49,599 bases of DNA from a virus. The number at the start of each line of letters is the position of its first letter. Positions within the stretch are counted from its first letter, which is position 1. The notes under the pieces are model-generated. The model worked only from the letters and a program-made list of their open reading frames with translations. It was not told where the DNA came from and did no database searches. Position numbers and translations under genes: made by a program. Below are positions 20,675 to 29,400 of this stretch, in pieces. Location of the stretch: IMG/VR virus record IMGVR_UViG_3300049432_000046, positions 1 to 49,599 of that record, one strand, 5' to 3'.

Positions 20675-22648
20675 CTAGAGGCCGCGCGGGTGGCGCGGAG
20701 TGAAACCGGCGGTCGTCCTGCCGCCCCACTTCACGAGCCGTGGCCCGGAGCCGGGGTGCTGGGAAGTGTCGAACCGGAGGCTCGGCTTGCCGGGCAGGTC
20801 GATCTGGATGAAGACGTGGCCGGAGTGCGCCCACACGGTGATGTACTTGCCGCGCCCCGCCTGCCCGTAGGTGGCGGCGAACTGGCCCGACACCCAAGCG
20901 AGCTTCTCGTCGAACAGCCCGGCGCGGTACAGCGCGAGCGAGGTGGATGAGGAGCAGTCGAGGCCCTGCCCGCTACGGAGGCGCGACAGCGGGGTGCCGT
21001 GGCCGCCGCCGTAGACGTAGGTGCCGCCGGCCTTGCTGATCTGCTTCGCGGCGAGGTAGAGCGCGTAGGCCTTCGCGAGCGGTCCGCCCTGCGCCTTCAG
21101 CGAACCGGCGCTTGTGGCGATCGACAGGTCGACCGTGTCCGCCGCGGGCTCGAGCTTTTTCGGGAGCGACTTGTTCAGCGTCACCGTGACGAGGTCGTCC
21201 GAAAGCTTCCCCTCGATCTGGTGCACGAGCCAGCGGCCGTCGGCGGGACCTTGCGTCCCGGCTGGCACGCGGGCGGTCATGCCGGGCTGGGCGGTCCACA
21301 TCGCCGCACGGGCCGTGACGGTCAGGTCATTGACGAGGTCGCGCGCCTCGAGGTCGATCCCGAACGTGATCTCCTCGACGCCGTCCTCGCCCTCGCGCAG
21401 GGTCAGCACGGGGTGCTGGTCGAACAGGTAGGCCTCGGACGCGTACCAGACGACGTTCTTGCGGGCGAACGCACGCCACTGCACGTCGCCAGCGAGCCGC
21501 AGTTCGGCGTCCCATGAGTTCTCGTCCTTGCCGCGCGCGAACGCAAACGGCTTCTCGACGGTCGTCGTGAGGGTGCCGGTCGAGTCGAAGCCCGGCTTGT
21601 AGGCGGCCAGCACCTTCTGCGCGTCACGGAGATGCTCGCCGTAGCGGGACCCGAACGCCGAGCCCTGGCACTGCTGCGCGATCTCGCCGGACGACAGGCC
21701 CGGCTGGGTGCGGGCCAGGTGGATCGCGCCGCCGCGCCCCCAGAACCCGCGCGTCAGGAACAGCCGGCACACCTTCTCCACGTCACGCGGGTCGACGTGC
21801 AGTCCCTTCGCGGTCGAAGCGAGCAGCTGCAAGATGCCCTCACTCGAGGCGTCGCCGCCCGGCGGGTTGTCGAACGGGTGGTACTGGCGGCCGTTCACCA
21901 CCCCGGCGGGCTCGACGATGCACGCCTCGAGCAGCGCCAGGATCGCCTTCTCCGGCGCCTTCTCCTCCGACGCGGTGTCGAGCGCGATCTCAGCGTTCTT
22001 GATCTGCCCGGGCCCGAGTCGCCTGCCGTTCACGGTCAGGTCGGCGGAGCGGTCGAGGCCGCGCTCGCGCTTCGACTTGGTCGACGACGTCTGGCCGGTG
22101 CGTGCTTGCGCGATCGGCTGGTCCGCGTTCAGTTCCGGGATGTGGTCGTCGACGTCGGCGGCGCGGTTGAGGGCGTGGACAAACTCGGCCCGGTTGAACT
22201 GGTCGCGGTAGACCTTGCGCGCCCCCTCGTGCGCCTTCAGCTTCGCCACCGCCAAGTCGGCGAAGGTGAGCTTGAGCTGGTCGACCGACAGCTTCTCGAC
22301 CTTCACGAGCCGCAGTTCCCAGTCGTCGAGCGTGGCGTCGACGACCTGGCCGTCGAGCATCCAGCGCGCCTCGTCACGGTGGTCAGCGTTCTTGCCCCAC
22401 GCCCAGCCCGTGAGCATCGCTGAGCGCAGCAACGTGAGGCCGGAGTCCTGCACGGTCAGCTCAAGGAACGGCTCGCCCTCGATCGTGAACGTGAACGCGT
22501 CGTCGATGATCGCTTCGGCGATGTCGATCGACGCGAGCCGCTTCGCCACCGGGTCCAGCTTGAAGTGCTCGAGCCGGTAGTCGACGTTCTGCCCGGAGGA
22601 GGGCTTCGTGAGGGTGCGGGAGGCGAGCATCGCCTGCGCGGCCGGCAC
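20675..22648 (-). CDS. Tail hub protein with lysozyme-like middle and NlpC/P60-type C-terminal peptidase
   Basis: A 657-residue protein. The N-terminal half and the region at about 380-540 (including FGIDLEARDLVNDLTVTARA and RWLVHQIEGKLSDDLVTVTLN) look like hub domains (gpD/gp27 type). A middle segment (about 265-350, including LARTQPGLSSGEIAQQCQGSAFGSRY) resembles helical inserts found in other actinophage tail hubs. The last 110 residues are NlpC/P60-like: GLDCSSST with C565 as nucleophile and HSGHVFI with H608/H611. It would cut peptidoglycan peptides during DNA injection, useful against a thick actinobacterial wall. Confidence 0.87.
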   Translation of the reverse strand: MPAAQAMLASRTLTKPSSGQNVDYRLEHFKLDPVAKRLASIDIAEAIIDDAFTFTIEGEPFLELTVQDSGLTLLRSAMLTGWAWGKNADHRDEARWMLDGQVVDATLDDWELRLVKVEKLSVDQLKLTFADLAVAKLKAHEGARKVYRDQFNRAEFVHALNRAADVDDHIPELNADQPIAQARTGQTSSTKSKRERGLDRSADLTVNGRRLGPGQIKNAEIALDTASEEKAPEKAILALLEACIVEPAGVVNGRQYHPFDNPPGGDASSEGILQLLASTAKGLHVDPRDVEKVCRLFLTRGFWGRGGAIHLARTQPGLSSGEIAQQCQGSAFGSRYGEHLRDAQKVLAAYKPGFDSTGTLTTTVEKPFAFARGKDENSWDAELRLAGDVQWRAFARKNVVWYASEAYLFDQHPVLTLREGEDGVEEITFGIDLEARDLVNDLTVTARAAMWTAQPGMTARVPAGTQGPADGRWLVHQIEGKLSDDLVTVTLNKSLPKKLEPAADTVDLSIATSAGSLKAQGGPLAKAYALYLAAKQISKAGGTYVYGGGHGTPLSRLRSGQGLDCSSSTSLALYRAGLFDEKLAWVSGQFAATYGQAGRGKYITVWAHSGHVFIQIDLPGKPSLRFDTSQHPGSGPRLVKWGGRTTAGFTPRHPRGL

Positions 22649-23461
22649 CTACGACCCCTTCTGCAAGTCGCGCTTCCACTCCGCCAGAGCGGTCGATGAC
22701 GGCAGCGTGACCTTCTGTCCCTCGTCGAGCCTGGTGGTCGGGTCGCGCTTGCCGTTCAGCTTCGCGAGCCGGCGGCCAAGTCGTTTCGTGTCGAGCTCGC
22801 GCGCCGCGATCTTCTCGTACGTGTCTCCCTTGTGCGCGTGGATGACTCTGCTGGCAGGTTTCGGCTGGCGCGGCTTGACGCGCTCGATCTGCTCTGACTC
22901 CTCGGCCACGAACAGCGTGAGCGAGATCTGCTGGCGGGTGCGGTCACCGTCCTCGCGACGAGAGACGGGCGGGTCGTCCCCCCACGAAGGCGTCTCGGAG
23001 ATCAGCCAGCGGTGCCGGAACGCCTCGGCTCCCGAGCAGTGGGGGACGGCCTTGCCTTGGACGATCAGGCGCTGGGGGCCGGAGTCGTCGGGCACGAACA
23101 TGCCCGCCATCCGCTCGACCACCCGGCATTCCTTCTCGACCGACTCCCCGTAGGCGTAGCCGTCGAGGATGAAAGAGACCACGATGCCCATCGCGTCGGG
23201 CGAGTGGTAGGGAGTCAGGGGCCTGCGCTGGTGGCGTGCTTGCGGGTCGATCCCGCCGCCGCCGATGGGTACTGGCACGGCGTTGTCGAGCAGCGCGACG
23301 AACCCGCCCGAGTTCGGTCCGAACAGCGCCTCGGTCCTGATCGACACGAGCCGAGCGTCGTCGGGCTCGAGGCCGACCTGCGACTGGTTGAAGCGGCGAA
23401 TCCTCGGCCCGTGCGGGGAGCGCTGCTGGGCGCGGCCGCCGGTTGCGAACGGTGTGGCCAT
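22649..23461 (-). CDS. LysM-containing tail protein (tube-to-baseplate connector, gp53-like)
   Basis: A 270-residue protein. The N-terminal 190 residues are a beta-rich tail domain and the last 60 form a LysM module (HAHKGDTYEKIAARELDTK, LAKLNG, LDEGQKVTLP). In other contractile tails such a protein caps the tube and contacts the hub. The order tape measure - LysM - hub supports this. Overlaps the tape-measure stop by one base. Confidence 0.85.
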   Translation of the reverse strand: MATPFATGGRAQQRSPHGPRIRRFNQSQVGLEPDDARLVSIRTEALFGPNSGGFVALLDNAVPVPIGGGGIDPQARHQRRPLTPYHSPDAMGIVVSFILDGYAYGESVEKECRVVERMAGMFVPDDSGPQRLIVQGKAVPHCSGAEAFRHRWLISETPSWGDDPPVSRREDGDRTRQQISLTLFVAEESEQIERVKPRQPKPASRVIHAHKGDTYEKIAARELDTKRLGRRLAKLNGKRDPTTRLDEGQKVTLPSSTALAEWKRDLQKGS

Positions 23462-25236
23462 CAGCGGTTCCGGTCCGCGTTGACGTGGCGGGTCACGGAG
23501 TCGGTGAGGACCTTGCCGTCAAGGATCGTCTGGTGGTGGATCACGGTTTCGCCGTTGAGCGCGCCCCTCGGGACGGTCAGCTTCGGTCGCCTCGTCGGTC
23601 CCTGGTGGCCCCGCGTCGACCGGTTCGGCGCGTGCGGGTGCGTGAGGATCGGGTTATACGGGAGCTGGACACCGCCGAGCGCGGTCACTCCCCTGCCCGC
23701 CGTGTCGTCCACGAACTGGCCGGCGCCGCCGCCGGTGAGCGCCGACGCCTGCGTGAGCGGGTTGGTGAAGCGGGTGATGTCAATGCCCGACTTGAACGGC
23801 TCGGGCACAAGGTCCTTGATCTTGCGCATGAACTCGTCCGCGAACCTGCCCGCCACGTAGGAGACGCCCGCGAGCGCTGCGAGTCCGAACGCGCCGACCA
23901 GTGCCCTGCCCGCCACCGACCCGATCTTCCCCATCGGCCCCGCGCCGAGAGAGGTACTGAGCGCACTCGCGGCCTGCGCGCCCGCCTTGGTCTTCCCGAC
24001 CCTCCCGAGCAGGCCGAGAAGCGTCCTCGCCCCGCCGATCGCGCGGCCGAAGCCGAGGAACTTGAGTGCCTTGTGGACGGCCCAAATCTCGACCGCCACA
24101 CGAGCGATGTCCGGGTGCTTGTCGGCGAACCTGCCGATCGCCCTAGCCAGCCCGCCGCCCAGCTTCACCAGCGGCGCCAGGTCGTGCGCCATCCCCCGGA
24201 AGTCGTCGATGATGTGCTCGATCTGCTGCTCGGTCTTGTCGCCGAACAGGCGCGTCAACACCTGGTGGAACTTGTCGGCCGCCGAGTAGTTCTTGTCACC
24301 AAGGATCTGGCCGACGTCCTTGCCCAAAGCACCGAGCCACCGGGCGCCCTTCTTCGCGTACGGCAGCAACTCCATGCCGAGCACCTCGGCCACGTTGTGC
24401 CAAATCACCGACAGCTTCTTGCCCGCGTCGGCCTGCGACTTCGCCTGCCCCCCGAACTCCTTCTCGACCTCGCGCAAGATCACGGCCTGCGCCTTGTGCA
24501 TCTTGCCCTGCTTCGTGAACGCCGCGACCTGCTTCTCCTGCTGCTTCGTGAACGTGATCCCGATCCGCGTCAGGCGGGTCATGCCCTTCACCGGGTCGTT
24601 CACGGCCTTGCCGAGCTGCAGCGCCGCGTCCGTCGGGGTCATCGCCTTCCCGGCGGCGGTCATCCCGGCCGACAGGTCGAGCGCCGCGCGGGTCGTGCGG
24701 TCGAAAGTCTTCTTGCCCCGGCGCGACCCGTTCTCGATGTTCCGGAACGTGAGCAGCATGTTCTCGGACTTCTGGATCACTTCGTCGTCGACGCCCGCCA
24801 TCTCCGACAGCGACCCGGCGAGCCCCTCGATGTGCTTCTTCGAGGTCCACGCTTTCGCGCCCGTCGACTCCAACGCCGCCCCGGTGGCCTTCCCGGCGAG
24901 GGTCGCCTCGCGCGCCTCCCCGTACAGGAGCTTGACGCCGGAGATCAGCCCGACGCCGCCGAACAGGGCGGCGGAGGTCGTGACGATCCCGGCCCTGAGC
25001 CCACCGACCCCGGTGCGGGCCGACACGAACGTGCGGGCCATCCGCTTGCCCTGCTTGTCCGCCGACTTCGCGGCCCTCCCGAACCGGTCGACGCCGGTCG
25101 CGCCTCTGCGTGACTGCTTACCCGCCTGCTCCGCCTGGTCACCGACGTGGTCGAAGCCGGTGGCAACACCCTCCGCGCCGCGCGCGGCCTCCCGCGCGCC
25201 GTGCAATCTCGTGTAGATGTCGACGTTTTCGCTCAC
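23461..25236 (-). CDS. Tape measure protein
   Basis: A 591-residue protein: a basic helical N terminus, hydrophobic helices near 85-105 and 400-470, and long Ala/Lys/Gln-rich helical stretches. Position after the chaperone pair and before the LysM and hub genes is canonical. At about 0.15 nm per residue the tail would be near 85-90 nm. It has Mu/P2-type modest length and no lytic domain; that function is in the hub. Confidence 0.9.
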   Translation of the reverse strand: MSENVDIYTRLHGAREAARGAEGVATGFDHVGDQAEQAGKQSRRGATGVDRFGRAAKSADKQGKRMARTFVSARTGVGGLRAGIVTTSAALFGGVGLISGVKLLYGEAREATLAGKATGAALESTGAKAWTSKKHIEGLAGSLSEMAGVDDEVIQKSENMLLTFRNIENGSRRGKKTFDRTTRAALDLSAGMTAAGKAMTPTDAALQLGKAVNDPVKGMTRLTRIGITFTKQQEKQVAAFTKQGKMHKAQAVILREVEKEFGGQAKSQADAGKKLSVIWHNVAEVLGMELLPYAKKGARWLGALGKDVGQILGDKNYSAADKFHQVLTRLFGDKTEQQIEHIIDDFRGMAHDLAPLVKLGGGLARAIGRFADKHPDIARVAVEIWAVHKALKFLGFGRAIGGARTLLGLLGRVGKTKAGAQAASALSTSLGAGPMGKIGSVAGRALVGAFGLAALAGVSYVAGRFADEFMRKIKDLVPEPFKSGIDITRFTNPLTQASALTGGGAGQFVDDTAGRGVTALGGVQLPYNPILTHPHAPNRSTRGHQGPTRRPKLTVPRGALNGETVIHHQTILDGKVLTDSVTRHVNADRNR

Positions 25237-25239
25237 GCG

Positions 25240-26009
25240 CTACTCCTCCGCCCCGAACGCGCGGGCCGTGCCGATCTGGACGTGTCCCTGGACCGCGACC
25301 TCGGCGAGGTCGGCGAGTGCTCTCATCACGAGGCGGCGGAACGGATCGCGCTCCTCGAGCCACGCCATCCCGTCACGGACCCCGCCGCCGACAGCGGCGA
25401 TCCGGGCGGCGACCTGAACGTCAGGCCGCCTCGCTATTCCCCCAGGGCCTCCTCGGCCGCGAGACCAACCTCGGCGCCGCCCTTCATCCACATGCCGAAC
25501 ACGCGATGGACGGTCTCGATCAGGTGGTCGGCGCGCTCGAGCGCCTGCTCCCAGTGCTCCTCCTGCGACACGCCGTCCTCCGGCGCCGAGAGGCCGCCGG
25601 CGGCCGCGGCGAACAGGCCGCGGCAGATGACGTGCGTGTCCGCCGTGCCTTCTACTGCGCCATCGGGGACCCCGAGGTTCGCCGCGAGCGTCGCGTCGAA
25701 ACGGACCTTGCGGCCCTCGTGCAGCAACGGCACCCACCTCCCGCCCTCCCGGACGAGCAGCGAGTCGCACGCGTTGATCAGGTGGTCCATCAGCATCAAC
25801 AGCCGCGCGTCGGGCGCGTCCGCCTCCTCGTAGCGCTCCCTGATCGCCTCCGACTTCTCCCAGCTGATCGCGTGGTAGCGGACCGCGAGGTGCCCCTCGA
25901 GCGCGCCGGGCAGCTCGAGGTCCATCGTCGTCTTAACCTGCTTCGCCTCGACCGCCTGCCGGATCGCCGCGAGCGGCGACCCCTCGACCGTCCCGTTCGC
26001 GGGTGCCAT
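25240..26009 (-). CDS. Tail assembly chaperone, G-T frameshift product
   Basis: A -1 shift on the G5 run at 25443-25439, just before the TAG that ends the shorter frame, joins the 191-residue chaperone to a second frame of about 65 codons ending at 25240. The extension (GIARRPDVQVAARIAAVGGG, then a helical region with WLEERDPFRRLVMRALADL) is too conserved-looking to be noise. No independent start lies well placed for it. G and G-T products at a fixed ratio help load tube subunits on the tape measure in most long-tailed phages. Confidence 0.75.
25434..26009 (-). CDS. Tail assembly chaperone, G form
   Basis: A 191-residue acidic helical protein from ATG 26009, which overlaps the tube stop by one base. 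It starts with a disordered segment and continues with MDLELPGALEGHLAVRYHAISWEKSE, a pattern seen in tail assembly chaperones located between tube and tape measure. It ends ALGE-stop right at the slippery site. Confidence 0.8.
   Translation of the reverse strand: MAPANGTVEGSPLAAIRQAVEAKQVKTTMDLELPGALEGHLAVRYHAISWEKSEAIRERYEEADAPDARLLMLMDHLINACDSLLVREGGRWVPLLHEGRKVRFDATLAANLGVPDGAVEGTADTHVICRGLFAAAAGGLSAPEDGVSQEEHWEQALERADHLIETVHRVFGMWMKGGAEVGLAAEEALGE
25437..25448 (-). promoter_or_regulatory. Programmed -1 frameshift site
   Basis: Reads CTG GGG GAA TAG in the chaperone frame (TAG at 25436-25434). With GGG in the ribosomal P site, sliding back one base re-pairs perfectly with GGG and reading continues as GGA ATA GCG. 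A stop codon directly after the slip site is known to promote shifting. Confidence 0.65.
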
Positions 26010-26455
26010 CAGGACCTCACCACCTGCGAGTCGCAGGACATGACGAGCACGACTTCCGCCTCGTCGGTCGAGGTCGTGTCGGCCTCGACGGTGTCGACCG
26101 ACATCAGCACCCCGGTCCACGTGTCGAGCTCGCCGGTCGGGTTCTCGTGCTTGTCGAGCACCGCCTGCGAGACCGACATGTCGGCCTTGCCCCTCGCCGC
26201 GCGGAGCGCCGAGATGATCGCCGAGTCGCGCGTCAGGTCGTAGAGGCGCGACACCGTCACGTCCTCCGCCGTCTGGACGCCGCCGAGGGCGATCTCACCG
26301 AGCCCTGCGGGCCTGACCTTCGTGTCCTCCGACCCGGCGAGGCCACCCTCGCGCTTGTCCCACCGGCCGAGGTTCCCGAGCGTGCCCCACGACTCGTGCG
26401 ACTCGACGTTTGTCGTGACGGAGGTGCGCTGCTTAGTTGCGTAGTTTCGAGCCAT
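26009..26455 (-). CDS. Tail tube protein
   Basis: A 148-residue protein located directly after the sheath gene, the fixed order in contractile tails. Beta-rich character with GEIALGGVQTAEDVTVSRLYD and a C-terminal VEADTTSTDEAEVVLVMS fit a tube protein (P2 FII-like class). Confidence 0.85.
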   Translation of the reverse strand: MARNYATKQRTSVTTNVESHESWGTLGNLGRWDKREGGLAGSEDTKVRPAGLGEIALGGVQTAEDVTVSRLYDLTRDSAIISALRAARGKADMSVSQAVLDKHENPTGELDTWTGVLMSVDTVEADTTSTDEAEVVLVMSCDSQVVRS

Positions 26456-26467
26456 TCAGCAGCCCTC

Positions 26468-27952
26468 CTAGGCCAGAGTGGCGCTGAGCGGCGCCTTGAC
26501 GATGGTCAGTTCCACCCGGCGTGCGCCCGGGCTCATCTTCACCGCGAGCGTCGCGAGGACCTTCTTCGCGGCGATCGTGGTGACGGTGTTGCCCGACAGG
26601 TCGATCAGGCACGCGTCCGAGAACGTCGTGCCGAACAGCGACCCCGGGAAGTACGGCGCCACCACGTCGGTGAGCGCCGACCTGACCCTGGTCCAGATGT
26701 GGCCCTGCGGGTAGGGGCCATCGATCTCCTCGAACTCGAACTGCTCGAGCGCGACCTGCGCCCGCGCGCGGATCAGCGAGAAGAACCGCGCGTTCCCGAG
26801 CTCGGTCCACTCCACGTCGACGAGCGGGTCGGCAAGCGTCACGTTGTCGTACAGCTCGTAGCCGCCCGCGAACGGGCGGAACACGTTCACCCCGGCGTCC
26901 GACAGGGTCGCGCGCTGCGTGTCCGTCCACGCGAGCTGTGACAGCCCCGTGGACCACTGCAGCCTGCCGTTGTCGGCTGCGGCCGCGCGGTTCGGGGTGT
27001 TGCCCGCACCGTCCGACCTCGCCATCAGCGCCGCCGCGACGATCGCGGGAGGCACCGTCCTGATCGAGGCGCCCGGGGTCAGTGGCGGGACGGTCACCCA
27101 GGGGGCGAACAGCGCCGACGACCTCGCGCCGGTGACGGCACGGTCCGAAGCGGCGACACCGGTGACGGTGCCGACGGTCGCCGAATCGGGGGCCGACAGC
27201 AGCCCGACGCGGCCCATGTCCTCGACGTGCGACTCCACGAGCGCGTGGGTGGTCGCGTCGGTGGCGCCGGCGTAGGCGACCTGGCCGGGGCCGAGGTCCC
27301 TCGTGAACAGCGCCAGCGCCGCCGCCTTCTCGGTGACCGTGATGCTTGCGCGGTCGTCGGCGCCGGAGGTGGTGTTGCCGAGCACCGACGCGGCGAGGAC
27401 GGCGGGGTCGAGCGCTGAGGCGCCCTGCGTGAGGGTGATCAGCGTGAACCCGGTGGTGGCGGTCGAGCTGCCCCACGTCACCGCGTCCGCCGTGGTGGCG
27501 AACTCGGGCGATGTTTCGGTGAGGGCGGTGCCGTCGCCGTTGGTGCCGACGACGATCAGCTGGAACGTCGAGCCGGTCGGGTGGGTGACCTGCACGGTGA
27601 TCGCGTTGCCGTACGAGCCGACTCCGCGGGCGGTGGCGACGATTGCGACGGCGGACGCGCCGTCGAGCAGGTTGCGGACGGCCTTCGCGGCGGACGGCCC
27701 GCCGACCCTGGCGTACAGGAGCCTGGCGCCGCCTTCGCGGAAGTACGTCTCGATGGCGTCGTAGTCGACGACGGTGGAGTCGCGGGTACCGTGCTGCGAG
27801 ACCCACTCGGCGAGGGAGTGCGACTCGGTGGCGCGGTCGATCGGGCCGCGGAGGGACAGGCCGGCCATCATCAGCTTGCCGGTGTCGATGTCCGACGAGC
27901 GGGGCGGGGGGAGAGTGCCGCGGGTGACCACGACATCGGGAGCTGCGCTCAC
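26468..27952 (-). CDS. Contractile tail sheath protein
   Basis: A 494-residue protein from GTG 27952 (GTGA overlap). Sheath hallmarks: an N-terminal arm, DSTVVDYDAIETYFREGGARLLYARVGG-type region near 55-85, a variable insertion domain, and the C-terminal GYELYDNVTLADP...RARAQVALEQFEFE followed by a segment ending in IVKAPLSATLA. Sheath proteins drive tail contraction; this identifies a myovirus. Confidence 0.93.
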   Translation of the reverse strand: MSAAPDVVVTRGTLPPPRSSDIDTGKLMMAGLSLRGPIDRATESHSLAEWVSQHGTRDSTVVDYDAIETYFREGGARLLYARVGGPSAAKAVRNLLDGASAVAIVATARGVGSYGNAITVQVTHPTGSTFQLIVVGTNGDGTALTETSPEFATTADAVTWGSSTATTGFTLITLTQGASALDPAVLAASVLGNTTSGADDRASITVTEKAAALALFTRDLGPGQVAYAGATDATTHALVESHVEDMGRVGLLSAPDSATVGTVTGVAASDRAVTGARSSALFAPWVTVPPLTPGASIRTVPPAIVAAALMARSDGAGNTPNRAAAADNGRLQWSTGLSQLAWTDTQRATLSDAGVNVFRPFAGGYELYDNVTLADPLVDVEWTELGNARFFSLIRARAQVALEQFEFEEIDGPYPQGHIWTRVRSALTDVVAPYFPGSLFGTTFSDACLIDLSGNTVTTIAAKKVLATLAVKMSPGARRVELTIVKAPLSATLA

Positions 27953-28242
27953 TGGTTCGTCTCCTTCGCCCGTGCGGGCTTGCGCTTCGGCTCTTCGATC
28001 GGGAGCAACTTGCCCTCGTCGATGAGCGCCTGGTCGTGGGGGTGGAGCTGGTCGTCGTCGATGCGGGTGAGCGCGTCGGCGGGGACTTCGTCGAAGGGCG
28101 CGATGTGGCGCCCGCTTGCGAGGCTGTCTCCGTGTGTCAGGACAGCCTTGTAGGCGTCGGGCACGGTGCCCTCCTTGATCGGGTTTACGATGTGCGGCAT
28201 GGCCTTGCGACGGTCGGACGTGCAGATCAGTGCGTGGGTCAC
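27949..28242 (-). CDS. Hypothetical neck/tail protein
   Basis: A 97-residue protein (or 83 residues from ATG 28200). It has an acidic middle (IDDDQLHPHDQALIDEG) and a Lys/Pro-rich tail. It lies between the tail terminator and sheath genes, so a minor neck protein is likely. The 133 bases upstream (28243-28375) hold no convincing minus-strand gene. Confidence 0.7.
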   Translation of the reverse strand: MTHALICTSDRRKAMPHIVNPIKEGTVPDAYKAVLTHGDSLASGRHIAPFDEVPADALTRIDDDQLHPHDQALIDEGKLLPIEEPKRKPARAKETNQ

Positions 28243-28375
28243 GGGACCCGACCGGTTTCGGTGCGTGCGTCTCAGGCATGTGCCCAGCGGCCAAAGAGCG
28301 GAGGCGGCGGCGCGCTCGTACTCGAAGGCGCTAGAACTGGCAACCGAGCGCTTGCGCGCCGCCCTGCGTGACTAG

Positions 28376-28978
28376 CTAGTCCTGGTGCTCGACGGTCAGC
28401 TCGACCGTCTCCACCACCGGCCAGTCCTCCGGTGCCTCGCGCGGATCGTCAGGGACCGCGTCGATCCCGACGCCGCGCTGCAACACGCCTCCGACCGTCA
28501 CGGTGAAGAAGTTCGTCGCCGACACCAGTAGCGAGTTCTCATCCTTGCCGACCGGCACGTACTCGTCGCGGTCCCAGGTGATCTGCTCGACAGGGTCGCC
28601 CGGCAGCTGGTTCACGACGCAACCCGCAATCGCGGCGCCATAGGTCTTCGCGAGCTTGTCCGAGGCATCGAAGTCGCGGGCCGACACGACGACGGTCGCT
28701 TCCATCGCCCACCACGCGCGGTACTCGCGCTCACCGTCGAGCTTCGGCGGCGCGTTCATGCCGGGGGAGGTGATCGCGACGAACGGTGTCTGGTCGGCGG
28801 CCTGCTTGTCGAACCAGCCGCGCGGGACGCCCCAGCCACGCACGTCCGGGAGGGTGTTCTTGTCGCGGTCGGTGGCGCGCTCCGCAGCGCCGAGCCACGC
28901 CGGGAGGTAGAGCTTCAGCTGGTCGAGCAGGAGCCGCTCGACGACGGTCACGGGGATCATCTCGCCGAACGGGGCCAT
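28376..28978 (-). CDS. Tail terminator-like protein
   Basis: A 200-residue protein. The mixed alpha/beta pattern (a first helix with VVERLLLDQLKLYLPAWLG, a strand with AWWAMEATVVVSARD, a helix with KLAKTYGAAIAGCVVNQLPG, then TNFFTVTVGG) fits the tail terminators that cap the tube in Mu/HK97-type phages. Position between tail completion and sheath genes agrees. Confidence 0.75.
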   Translation of the reverse strand: MAPFGEMIPVTVVERLLLDQLKLYLPAWLGAAERATDRDKNTLPDVRGWGVPRGWFDKQAADQTPFVAITSPGMNAPPKLDGEREYRAWWAMEATVVVSARDFDASDKLAKTYGAAIAGCVVNQLPGDPVEQITWDRDEYVPVGKDENSLLVSATNFFTVTVGGVLQRGVGIDAVPDDPREAPEDWPVVETVELTVEHQD

Positions 28979-29400
28979 CAGTCGAACGCCCCCATCAGAT
29001 ATGCGGTCACGCGGCCGGCGATGGCGCGGCGGTCGGTGGCCGTGACGTTGAAAAGCGGCCTCCGCTTCGCCGCGAAGCGGAGGTAGTAGATGCTCGTGCC
29101 GAACTGGAGCGTCGCCCCGGTGATGCGAGCAACCGACCCGGGGGCGCCCTTGCGTGTGAGCGACGCCATGCCGCGGCCCGTGTCGAACAGGATGCGCGCG
29201 TGGCCCTTCCGCTTCACCGTCGACTCGGCGAGCGGCTGCCAGGTGCCGTCACCGGCCGTCGTGAACCTACGCTGCTCCCGTTGGCGCCAGTAGTCCGCGA
29301 CGTCGTCGAGCGCCGGCTTCGGCTGCGCGAGCCGGCGGTGCATCTCCACGAAGTGGCTGGCGGTCCGGGTCGCGCCCCGGACGTCGATATCGATCCGCAT
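28978..29400 (-). CDS. Mu gpG-like virion morphogenesis / tail completion protein
   Basis: A 140-residue protein. The segment DYWRQREQRRFTTAGDGTWQPLAESTVKRKG, then LFDTGRGMASLT, is the signature of Mu gpG-like virion morphogenesis proteins, which join head and tail. Overlaps the next gene by one base. Confidence 0.88.
   Translation of the reverse strand: MRIDIDVRGATRTASHFVEMHRRLAQPKPALDDVADYWRQREQRRFTTAGDGTWQPLAESTVKRKGHARILFDTGRGMASLTRKGAPGSVARITGATLQFGTSIYYLRFAAKRRPLFNVTATDRRAIAGRVTAYLMGAFD

Noticed and set aside
23443-25113. A 556-codon plus-strand frame opposite the tape measure gene
   Set aside because: Arg/Leu/His-rich random composition, no ribosome site, and the minus strand codes for a clear tape measure protein.
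28261-28375. A short plus-strand frame with an alanine-rich helix in the gap before the sheath operon genes
   Set aside because: Only 36 codons, no promoter or ribosome site, and against the late operon; kept as non-coding.
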